Positions 23,498 to 33,130 of a stretch of DNA of 64,000 nt are shown in pieces (position 1 is the stretch's first letter; each line of letters starts with the position of its first letter). The DNA is from Wyeomyia smithii (lineage: Eukaryota > Arthropoda > Insecta > Diptera > Culicidae), in the NCBI RefSeq assembly GCF_029784165.1, contig NC_073696.1:176008912-176072911 (forward strand). Reading direction: 5' to 3'. The notes below the pieces were generated by a model. The model did not search any database. It was given only the letters and a program-made list of their open reading frames with translations, and had not been told where the DNA came from. Position numbers and translations under genes: made by a program.

Positions 23498-23610
23498 AAC
23501 GGCGCGATGCGATTCGGCAAGACGAAATCTGTTGAAATGTATAGCTCTACTTCGCCTTAAAAAGAGCTGTACATTTCACCACGGTAAGGCGAATCGCATC
23601 GCGTTCCGTT
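23498..23610. repeat. Long hairpin 2, related to hairpin 1
   Basis: Arm 23498-23548 pairs with 23563-23610 around a 14-base loop, with an unpaired bulge in the middle. The outer stem is CGCGATGCGATTCG and the inner stem GAAATGTATAGCTCT with a wobble/mismatch partner GTACATTTC. Both stems echo hairpin 1 (GCGCGA..CGATTCG outside, ATGTACAGCTC at the apex), which suggests one origin. Confidence 0.75.
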
Positions 23611-23830
23611 CCCGTTTAATGATGTCGTATTAAATGTGCATATTACAATTCGGCAGCACTTCAACGTCTCATTTGCACAAAATTTAAAAATATTCAATGA
23701 ACTTAATTCAAAATATCAGACAAAAAGAAATTACTATACTGCCAATTAACGGTCAACGTTTATTTACTAGAAAAAATGACTGACACGCAAGCAGCCGGGT
23801 TATCTTTCTTGTAAAAGTATTCTACTTCAA

Positions 23831-24631
23831 CCTTGCGGTCGTGGCTTTGCATACAACCTTCTTGTGATTTTTTTTATTTTTGCAGATTTTTGCAGCTTTG
23901 CAATAGGTTCGAAGAAACGTGCTTTTTTTATCAAAAACGTCATAAACTCTATGAAAAGTTTAAAATCTACTTCAGTTATGTTCGGCAGAATGATGTATTT
24001 CTCAAATATGAAAAAATGTCTCAAACATAGGCCTCTAAAATCACATAAGAAAAAGTTAATTAAAATGTTTTGAGTTTTAGAAATTTTAAGAATATGTATA
24101 AAACTACCTGAATGTCAATTTTCAAGAGATAGAAGCAACTTGTTTTCAGCACAGTTTTTTATACATAAAATTACCTACAACTTTGCTGAGGATTCCACTA
24201 AAATAAAATTTTCATCTCACTCTTAGGTGGATTAATAAAAAATCTATTAACATCAAAAGATGCCCCTTGTGATATACAAAAAACTTTGTCGAATAAGTGT
24301 ATTCGTGCACCAGAGTAGCTGATTTAATCGATTTGAACATTTGATTTTACCGTGAAACTTTTAAAACGCTTCTATCTTGATATTTTTTACGCCACTGTTT
24401 TTTCTCTCCTCTCACGTCGGTAGCCACTAGAATATTTTCCACGAATACTGGCACGAACGAGTCGGTTGCACGACTCAACTATGTACACTTTTTTCTTTAC
24501 ACTAATGAACATCGCGATCGTAACGAATTTTCGCGAAAAATCGGTCAGAATAGGCTTACCAAGGCTTACAAAGCTTACCACAAAAGGTCAAAACAATGGA
24601 CGCTGTGGTCCAAATCTTACAATAAAAACTT
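23831..24631. other. AT-rich sequence, no gene recognised
   Basis: Nothing recognised apart from a phrase ATGGACGCTGTGGTCCAAA near 24597, which also occurs (one change) at 1690. That phrase is probably part of a dispersed repeat. Confidence 0.35.
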
Positions 24632-26823
24632 GCATATATCAAGATGGCTTGACAAAGTAATTTTTTTTAATTCTTTTATCACCAATATTTAGTGGTTAAT
24701 TTGTGAGTTCGAAATCCAATTTGTGGTAATTTGTGGTTAAGTGGTTTCCGAGAAATTTTCAAAAAACTGAGTCAAGCTATCTTGAAACATGATTTTTCTT
24801 TAAATGAATCGGACAACGATGATATATACATCAATCGAAAGCTCTTAATTTGTGGTTCACGAAAATGTAATTTTAACGTCATAATTACTAGTGTTTGTAC
24901 AGAAATTTGTGTTTTATTGTTCACGTAGTTCTACGTTTTGTTTATTTGTTGATGACGCTGCTGTCCGCTAGTGGCGTTGGCTGTTTGCGGTGTTTGTCAC
25001 TGCTATACTGAGCGTGCGTTTGGGGAATATGCTAAATATCGTGATTCTTAGGAACTTAGCCAACACACTTGCATTACAGGTAGCTTAACAGGCGCAGAAT
25101 GGATATGTGTAAATTTGTTGTCAAAAAGGATACCGGTAACGAAAATGTACTTTCAAAGGAAAGCAATCCAAATTCGACGGATTATTTTGCAGAACCAGTA
25201 GGAATGGCAAACAATAATTATCACTTTTTCATCACCTAGACTCGGAGAAATGTTTCAGAAATATTCAAACAAACGTTCAAATAAGTTGTCGGGATCCAAC
25301 TTAATGTTGCTCTTCTGTTATTTTTTCATGCATATGTGCTAACTTATGAGCAAAGTAATAAAGAAGATATCTGCTGTCCGCGTGTCTGTTAAGCTACTAG
25401 TGGCAGGGTCGCACAGAGGAGTACCTAGAACAAAAATCTGGCCAAAATAAGAAAAAAAATTTATGTCGCTTTTTGGTGCCGCTATATTTTTTCTGCAGCT
25501 TAAATAAATGCTTCACAATATACCATCACTCGATTAACGTTAAACGGTTTTATCATATGCTGAGAGCGCTGTAAACATTGACAAATTTTCAAGCATTTTT
25601 TGAGAATGGAACCAAGTTGTGCCGGGCGTCAAAAAAAAAAATGACAATTGATCAATATTATGCACCAAATGAATTCTTTATGTTCAATGCTAATAAACCG
25701 GTTGATAAAAATTCCGATATTAAAAATTATAGCTACTCTTGAGAAGTTTTCGAAATTAGTGATTTTTACGTATTTTCGAGCGTTTTCTATATTGAAAGAG
25801 TTATCAAATTTCGCGGAATCCGATCATATAATCATCGGAGGAATGGAAGTTCGTAACATCACATCCTCGCAAATATCTCATCCGGTAACGTCCGGATTGA
25901 CATTTGCGACCCGTTTGAAAAATGTTGTTCATGACATATTTCGACGAATACCTGCCTCATGCTTAAAACAGAGTTTCAGTTCAACAAAGATTAAATGAGA
26001 TTAGTTAAGTGAATGAACTTCAACTAATTTAAGTTAACTTAAAATTAACTTGATGCACAGAATCAATAATCTAGGTAAATAACACTACGTTCAAAAGCCT
26101 TTTTTCAACCTACGTAGGTTCCACGAGGCATTATATAATCTGTGAGCAACAAATTGAAAATTCAAAATGAAAATATTTTGCTACATCATTTTTCTTGCAA
26201 ATTCTTCGATTTGTTTCGCTGCCCGTTTTGCGAACACAAATTATACGAGCGTATTTCTTCATCTGTTCAATAACATTAATGAAGCCACATAGGCTATATA
26301 AATGTAAACATCAAGTTATGTGCGTGATTATCAGAGTTACTCTTTGATACAATTCTGCGCCTATTGGGCTACCTGTAGTAGAGCAAGTGTGTTGGCTAAG
26401 TTCCCCGAATCTCGATATTTACCATATTCCCCAAACGCACGCTCAGTATAGCAATGACAAACACCGCAAACAGCCAACGCCATTAGCGGCCAGCAGTGTC
26501 ATCAACAAATAAATAAAACGTAGAACTACATGAACAATAAAACACAAATTTCTGTACAAACGCTGATAGTTATGACGTTAAAATTAACATTTTCGTGAAC
26601 CACAAATTAAGAGCTTTCGATTGATCTATATATCATCGTTGTCCGATTCATTTAAAGAAAAATCATGTTTCAAGATGGCTTGACTCAGTTTTTTGAAAAT
26701 TTCTCGGAAACCACTTAACCACAAATTACCACAAATTGGATTTCGAACTCACAAATTAACCACTAAATATTGGTGATAAAAGAATTAAAAAAAATTACAT
26801 TGTCAAGCCATCTTGATATATGC
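24632..26823. mobile_element. Foldback element II: about 470-bp inverted arms, 1.25-kb interior
   Basis: Arm 24632-25100 is the reverse complement of 26352-26823 at roughly 93-95 percent by eye. The outer edge is GCATATATCAAGATGGCTTG and the inner edge GGCGCAGAAT. The interior has small plus-strand frames: one from ATG at 25641 (MTIDQYYAPNEFFMF) and an overlapping one at 25648-25998 with KLVIFTYFRAFSILKELSNF. They could be one frameshifted ORF. No transposase motif is recognised. The high arm identity indicates a fairly recent element. Confidence 0.85.
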
Positions 26824-27072
26824 TAAAAACTTGCTTCAAAAAAGCAGCGCGTCGCAGTTTTTGCTTTTTTCTATTTTCAACTTCATTGCTTGTAGCAAAC
26901 TGCGCGTTCGTGTTGTCAGTTCTCTCAGCAGCAGGCAGCGCGAGCATTTAGAGCGAATAGTTTGAATTGATTACCCATGTGAACTTCACATTGGGAGGTA
27001 GATGTGTTTTCATTTCTGATGTGGTGTGTTTTTAGTGTTTTTATCAGATCATTGAGCAGGTGATATAGAGAA
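26824..27072. other. Spacer between two foldback elements
   Basis: No gene or repeat recognised; only about 250 bases separate foldback II from foldback III. Confidence 0.4.
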
Positions 27073-28342
27073 TATGATCAACTCTCGCTGAAACTAGGCC
27101 ACTAGGTGCACAAGGTCTTTCAAATTTAATATAAATGCACATAGTTATTAGGAATAGAGAAAAAATGATAATGTCATTTTTGGTTGATCGAATTTGTTGA
27201 CCACCAAAGGGTGAGACAGTTTTCAGAAAAGCTGAAATTTTAGTAATTCTTGATGTATTATTTGAGCTTTATCTCTAGAATTCGTTATGTAAAGTACTAC
27301 AAGTAGCACTTTTCTGAAAAGAGGAATGATTGGGCTTTCATTTGAAGTGATCAGAATTTAGGCCGCCATTTTGAATTTGGCCGCCATCTTGAAATATATC
27401 AGAAAAACGCAATTTTGACCGTGTTCGCAACTACCGATTTCCGATCTGAGATCACCATTGGAAACAAATCGTTCTGGCCCTGAAAATATTAGTAATCATC
27501 AATACCTACCTCCCAAAAATAGCATTTTCAAAGCTTCTCAAAAATGAGTCGTGCTCCAAAAAATTTAATCAATGCAAAGACTCAGCCAAATTAAAAATGT
27601 TAACTTAAAAAAATATTAAAACTGGGACATTTTTGTGGAAATGCTTAGTAATAAAAATCCTATCGCTTTGTTAGTATTAAACATGCTAGTGTTGTATTCA
27701 TTATTCTCACTAAACTCAGAAAAACAGTAGTGGCGTAGGTACGAGTTGTAGCAACAATCGGTTATGATATATGGAGCTAGTAGGCTTATGACATGTGCAT
27801 CCACTTGGTCTCAGTAGACAGGTTACTACATTGATCGCGCGGTGTACGTTGAATATTCTGAAACTCAGCTTGGAAATAGGCTCAATTGATGGGTTGGCAC
27901 TGATGCTCACCTAATTTTTTTCTTGCATCTTATAGCATTTTTTCTCAGCTTTCCAGAACGGAAATCGGTAGTTGCGAACACGGTCAAAATTGGATTTTTC
28001 TGATATATTTCAAGATGGCGGCCAAATTCAAAATGGCGGCCTAAATTCTGATCGTTTCAAATGAAAGCCCTATCATTTCTCTTTACAGAAAAGTGCTATT
28101 TGTAGTACTTTACATAACGAATTTCAGAGATATAGCTCAAATAATACATCAAGAATTGCTAAAATTTCAACTTGTCTGAAAAATGTCTCACGCCTTGGTG
28201 ACCAAGGGGTCAACAAATTCGATCAAACAAAAATGGCATTATAATTTTTTCTCTATTTCTAATGACTATGTGCATTTATATTAAATTTGAAAGACCTTGT
28301 GCAGCTAGTGGCCTAGTTTCAGCGAGAATTGCTCATATGCAA
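27073..28342. mobile_element. Foldback element III: about 375-bp arms, 500-base interior
   Basis: Arm 27073-27450 is the imperfect reverse complement of 27957-28342. Anchors are ACTCTCGCTGAAACTAGGCC at the outer edge and CGAACACGGTCAAAAT near the inner edge. Each arm contains the doublet GGCGGCC-AAATTCAAAATGGCGGCC (in one or the other orientation). There is no ORF of note. Its arms differ from those of the other foldback elements. Confidence 0.85.
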
Positions 28343-28570
28343 AATGTTTATATTGATATAAACATATAAAAAAGGTCACGTTGACGATTCTATTGAATTA
28401 TATGGAATATTTTTTTTTTAATCTAGCAACCATGTAATGTCAACAATGATGCAATGATGCTTGGATTCCGGTAATATGCGTTTTTTTAGTTTTCAATAGA
28501 ATTTTAATGTTGTATGAGATGAATGTTTGGACTAAGATGATTAATGGAACAACTCTACTACTGAATGTGA
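28343..28570. other. No gene recognised
   Basis: A short palindrome ATGTTTATATTGATATAAAC lies near 28350-28370. Nothing else is seen. Confidence 0.35.
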
Positions 28571-28574
28571 AGAA

Positions 28575-31066
28575 AAAAACCTAAATTAATCCACCTAGCG
28601 GTCAGACTCAGCCTTTCTCATTCAAACTTATTATTTGTAAAAATATATTTACATGAATGCTTAAATCCAAAAAGGTATATTCACTCTTTGTGTTCTTAAA
28701 TATTGATATTGTAATTAAAGTATCAAATATGAAATTTGACGTAATGTTAGTGCTTCAGAAATAGCGAAATATAAGAAATGACTCTTAATTTCGAATAATT
28801 TAATCACGAGCTATACCGGGAACGTTCAAATAGTACGATACCACATTTCAACCATGTTGAGGCCATATATATTGATCAAAGCAGCTATAGTGTTGAATAG
28901 TCTTTGAGTTTCTTTTCTTTACAAATCTATTGAACAGTATATCAAATTTTTATGAAGTTTGTTATTTGTAAGTTTGAGAGATGACTCGTTTGTATGACAC
29001 TAGTTATGTTCAATTAAGTCGTGTAATACTTGAGATAATAAACTTTCGTTGTTTTACAAATTAAAACATAACGGTTGCTTAAGTTTGATTACAATCAAAT
29101 GAAAAGGGAACGTATGGGGGAACCAAACTTTGAAACCACGTGTTCAATCATAATTCATAAGTTAACCCTTAACTAGCCCGTTCATTCGATATCAATATTG
29201 TTCAAATCTGATGTGTAGTTTCTAAGATAATGAAGTTTAGTGATTTTCACATTTCGATGCATTACAGAAGAAGTTACATTCCGATTACAGCAAAATTCAA
29301 TAGGGTGTTATAAGGCAGCTAGACTTATTATTTGACACTAATTTTGTGGTAATCGGGTCAACCATCTCTGAGAAAAGTGAGTGAGCCAAAGTAGTCATCA
29401 GAATATGTTTCTTTTCATAGCTGGATTTCACATTTTTAAACATAACAGGAAAAGTAATAATCCGTTCGCAAAAAAAACATTAGGGTCTTATGGGGCAACA
29501 AGACTTTCCTTATGACACTGATTTTATGAAAATCGGTCCAGCCATCTCTGAGAAACATGAGTGAGATTAAACAGTCTCCAGAACACGTTTCTTTCTGTAA
29601 CTTCTGAACCATATGTTCAATCTTCATAAAATTCAAAAGTTGAGGGTTTTAAGGTAGCCCGTTCATTTGAAACCAATTTTGTTCAAATCGGTTGTGTAGT
29701 TTCTGAGAAATTGATGTTTCGTGATTTTAACATTTTGATACATAACCTCTAAACTAGAAATCAGATTACAATAAAATTAAATAGGGTCTTATAGGGCAAC
29801 TAGACCTTTCATTTGCAATTGATTTCATTGAAATCGGTCCAGCCATCTCTGAAAAAATCGAGTGAGATTGGGAGAGCGTTACACACACACATGCAGAAAA
29901 TGCTCAGCTCGTCGAACTGATTCGAGTGGTATACGAAATTCGGCCCTTTTGAGCACTTTTATATCTTTAGCTTTTGCAGTGATTGCTATACCTTTCTAGG
30001 AGAAAGGCAAAAAGTGAAATGATAGAAATGACTTTTAATTTCAACTTCAATCCCGAGCAAGGCCGCAAACATTGAAATAGTACAGTATTAAATTTAAATG
30101 ATGTTGAGGCCAAATATTTTGATCGTAGCTATAGTTTTGAACAGTCTGCGGGTTTCGTTTCTTGCTATAACTTTCAAACCACATGTTTAAACATTATGAA
30201 ATTCATTGTTTAAGGGTTTGAAAGCCCATTTATTTGAATTCAACTATGTTCATAGCTTCTGAGATATAAGAGCGTTTTTCACATTCTGACGCAGCGCCAA
30301 AACTAAAAGTTTGATTACAATGAAATTCAATAGCAACCTAAGCGGCAACTAGACCCTTCATTTGACACCAAGATAGAAAGAATCGGTCAGACCATCCATG
30401 AGATAAGTGAGTGCGAAGGAAAGGTACACATACACACGTACACACCCACACACAAACATATAAACCTATACATGCATACATGCAGAAAATGCTCGATTTG
30501 TCGAACTGAGTCGATTAGTATATGACATTCGGCCATTTGGATCACTTTTCTACCTTTTAATTAGCCAGTGATCGTTAGGAGAAAGTCAATATGTTTACTT
30601 TCATTATGTGATTTCACATTTTTATGAACAACGGACACAGTTACAATCCGATTGCAATGAAATTCAATAGCAACCTATGGGGCAACTAGACCTTTCATTT
30701 GACACTAATTTTGTGAAAATCGGTTCAGCCATCACTGAGAAAAATGAGTGAGTTTAAACAACCTAAGGATAACTTTTCTTTACATAACTTTTGAACCATA
30801 TGTTCAATCATAACGAAATTCAAAAGTTAAGGGTTCTGGAGACAGCCCAATCATTTGAAACCAGTTTTATTGAAATCGGTTGTGTGGTTTCTGAGATATT
30901 GATGTTTCGTGATTTTTACATTTTGATACATAACCTCTAAACCAAAAATTCAATTACAATGAAATTCAATAGCAACCTATGGCGCAACTAGACCTTTCAT
31001 TTGCAATTAATTTTATGAAAATCGGTCCAGCCATTTTCTGAGAAAAGTGAGTGAGAAAAAAAAGTT

Positions 31067-31116
<50 letters not shown>

Positions 31117-31250
31117 ACATACATACATACATACAGAAAATGCTCAGTTCGTCGAAAGGGGTCGAGTGGTATATGACATTCGGCCATTGGGACCACTTTT
31201 ATACCTTCGGTTTTTCCAGTGATTGCTATACCTTTCTAGGAGAAAGGCAA
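28575..31250. repeat. Complex mosquito repeat array with three terminal modules
   Basis: Related phrases recur through 2.7 kb: GGGGCAACTAGACCTTTCAT, AATCGGTCCAGCCATCTCTG and GAGAAA.GTGAGTGAG recur about six times, spaced by some 200-350 bases. Three longer modules end in CTATACCTTTCTAGGAGAAA or a related form (29880-30010, 30420-30590, 31065-31250). The 28740-29100 and 30005-30300 stretches are also copies. It starts at CCACCTAGCGGTCAGACTCA. There is no coding capacity. The ends resemble a common Aedes repeat; the class is unknown. Confidence 0.75.
31072..31135. repeat. (CA)n microsatellite with (CATA)n tail
   Basis: About 20 uninterrupted CA units are followed by CATA units. It sits inside the last module of the repeat array; shorter CA tracts occupy the same place in the other modules (29882, 30423). 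Confidence 0.95.
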
Positions 31251-31375
31251 AAAATCATCGCATTTGATAGTCCTTCCAGTGCCACTAACAGTAAAAAGCT
31301 AGCGTAGTGAACATGGAAATTTGATACGCGATTCAATGTCTTGACTATTTTCTTTTGAGACTAACTCAAAGTACT

Positions 31376-32466
31376 GTAGGTTTAACCCACTAAAAACCCA
31401 CCAGTTTTATGCCCATAATACTCTCCGAGACGACTGCTAGGTTAGGCTTTTTTGCTCTGTGCAACCTTCTGTCTCTATCAAGTCTCCTAGCAAATTAGCT
31501 AACGAACCTGGAGACTGGCAGTTAGCTAACACTGCAGAGGCGGCTGCACATACCGCCCTCCAGATGATCGGGTCTTCACACATCCTCCAAACTACGTTAT
31601 CCGAAGTAGTGTCTGGCCCGCTCACTACCATCATGTCGCTCCGCGCACGCGCTCAACGAGGACATACGAAGAAGACATGCTCATCAGTCTCTTCCACATC
31701 CACGCAATCGGGGCACATGGGGGACCCCACATGCCCGAACCTGTGTGGATACTGCCTGAAGCAACCATGACCTGACAGGATCTGTGTCACGTGGAAGTTA
31801 ACTTCCGGGTACCACCGTAATAAGTCGGTGCGTCCATCTACTCGGGAATGATCTTCTGGTACCTCGTATGCCCCTTGTGTCACGTTGGTCGAAGTATTCT
31901 GCGGCCTTCCTAATGGCTATGCTCATAGGCATGATGCCGGACAGGACGCAGATTGCGTCGTATGACACTGTACGAAACGCACTCGCAACCCTCAGGAACA
32001 TAAAACTGTAGGTACATTCCAGTTTACCATGATAACTGTAAGTACCTAGCGCCTTAGACCACACTGGGCCCCCATACCTAAGTATGGCCGAAACCACGCT
32101 GACAAGAAGTTTACGCTTGCTGCCATACACCGCTGAGCTATTCGACATCATTCGAGATAGTGCTGTAATAGCCGTTGAAGCCCTCTTGCAAGCATAGCTG
32201 ACGTGATTCTTAAATATGAGCTTATCGTCAACTATAACCCCCAAGAGCTTAAAAGATCGCTGTGAGGTAATGGTTGCTCTGATTTGCGGCTATTCACAAC
32301 CGTGACCTCCGTCTTATGGTGCGCCATCTCCAGTTTCCTGGAGTGCATCCAGTCTTCGACCTTGCGTATACAGTGGGCGGCACTTAACTCGACTTTCTTG
32401 ATCGACTCGCCGTAGACCTCCAGCGTTATGTCATCTGTAAGCCGACGATCACAACTCCTACAGGGA
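31376..32466 (-). pseudogene. R1-type non-LTR retrotransposon, 5'-truncated copy A
   Basis: The minus strand gives LEVYGESIKKVELSAAHCIR, then GVIVDDKLIFKNHVSYACKR, SVVSAILRYGGPVWS and DQRDTRGIRG. It ends with a zinc-knuckle segment CPDCVDVEETDEHVFFVCPR. This is the RT thumb and C-terminal order of R1-clade ORF2. The catalytic FADD block at about 32428-32445 has lost one base relative to copy B, which shifts the frame. The 5' truncation is at 32466. The 3' UTR runs to a CCCACTAAAAACCC motif at 31386-31400 shared with copy B. Confidence 0.85.
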
Positions 32467-32509
32467 TGGATTTTCATGGTGCTAGATGTAACCAAAGGTG
32501 TACTCCGCT

Positions 32510-33050
32510 TATCGCAGGAACAAATCGCTTACCAAATCAAGAATTTCTTGGTAAACTTGAACATCTTCTATGCTCTTTGGAACATACTTGCCCTTGACAG
32601 TGAAATACAGTTCGTCCATAATCTTTTTGGAATCCATCTTAATCGTTTCAGCTGTTGGTCGTATAACTTCCGGGCACGATTTTTTGCGATCGTATTCTGC
32701 TTCACATCACGGCTTGGGACCTTTTGAACCCTAAACTTACGTTATCCAGTTGAAGTTTTGGCATCCTGTACGAAAGTCTTGCTCAGATGCAGTTTTTTGT
32801 ACCACCTCGAACGAATGCTCTCCCTTTCTGGTTGAAGAACTCAACTACGCGCTTATAATCCTTGTCATTTTACGGATGACTTTTTTTCTGGAAGTAGTCA
32901 CATGTTTTTCGAACCGTTCTATGTTACCAGAAACCGTGGAATACGCGATTCCCAGCTATTTTTCGATGTAAGCGTGCGACAGATTCCCCATCTCGAAGTA
33001 CTTGTAAGAAACGCGCTGTCAGCAACTTTGATCTTTTGTGATATCGCTCG
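32510..33050 (-). pseudogene. Tc1/mariner-type transposase relic
   Basis: The minus-strand readings include LGIAYSTVSGNIERFEKH (helix-turn-helix), HLSKTFVQDAKTSTG, RDVKQNTIAKNRARKLYDQQ and MDELYFTVKGKYVPKSIEDV, in three different frames. The order matches DD37-type mariner transposases of mosquitoes up to just after the first catalytic Asp; the rest of the catalytic domain is missing. It is cut where the R1 copy A ends. At least three frameshifts and several stops make it dead. Confidence 0.6.
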
Positions 33051-33130
33051 GTATCTACCCTTTTCCGTACTCCTACTTTTAGTAATATCACTATTAAAAG
33101 TAAGTGACATGCTTATATTGTGCTTCTGTA
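33035..33130 (+). pseudogene. Third relative of the small two-exon gene, C-terminal end only
   Basis: The sequence TTTTGTGATATCGCTCGG matches the inverted copy at 1735-1992. The following CCGTACTCC...AGTAATATCACTATTA-type segment matches the 3' coding end at 12246-12296. The reading is VLLLLVISLLK, but the stop is replaced by readthrough. Confidence 0.5.

Larger units (their letters stand above)
20042..23830. mobile_element. 3.8-kb composite unit bounded by TTGAAGTAGAATACTT inverted ends
   Basis: TTGAAGTAGAATACTT at 20042-20057 recurs as its exact reverse complement near 23816-23831. Inside are three promoter-like blocks, two with a conserved upstream region (20044 and 22966) and two with a conserved 5' transcript region (20393 and 21829). 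There are also five copies of a hairpin/AAATAAA-type 3' block, a palindromic 27-base motif in at least five copies, and two related long hairpins. No ORF over 105 codons exists and none resembles a known protein. The layout is that of several non-coding transcription units carried as one block, possibly by a non-autonomous DNA transposon. No convincing target duplication was seen at the edges. Confidence 0.6.

Noticed and set aside
28575..31250. CRISPR-like array
   Set aside because: Eukaryotic repeat array with irregular, long units; no short identical direct repeats with unique spacers.
31047..31307. Open frame with a run of His-Thr residues
   Set aside because: It is the translation of the (CA)n microsatellite, not a gene.
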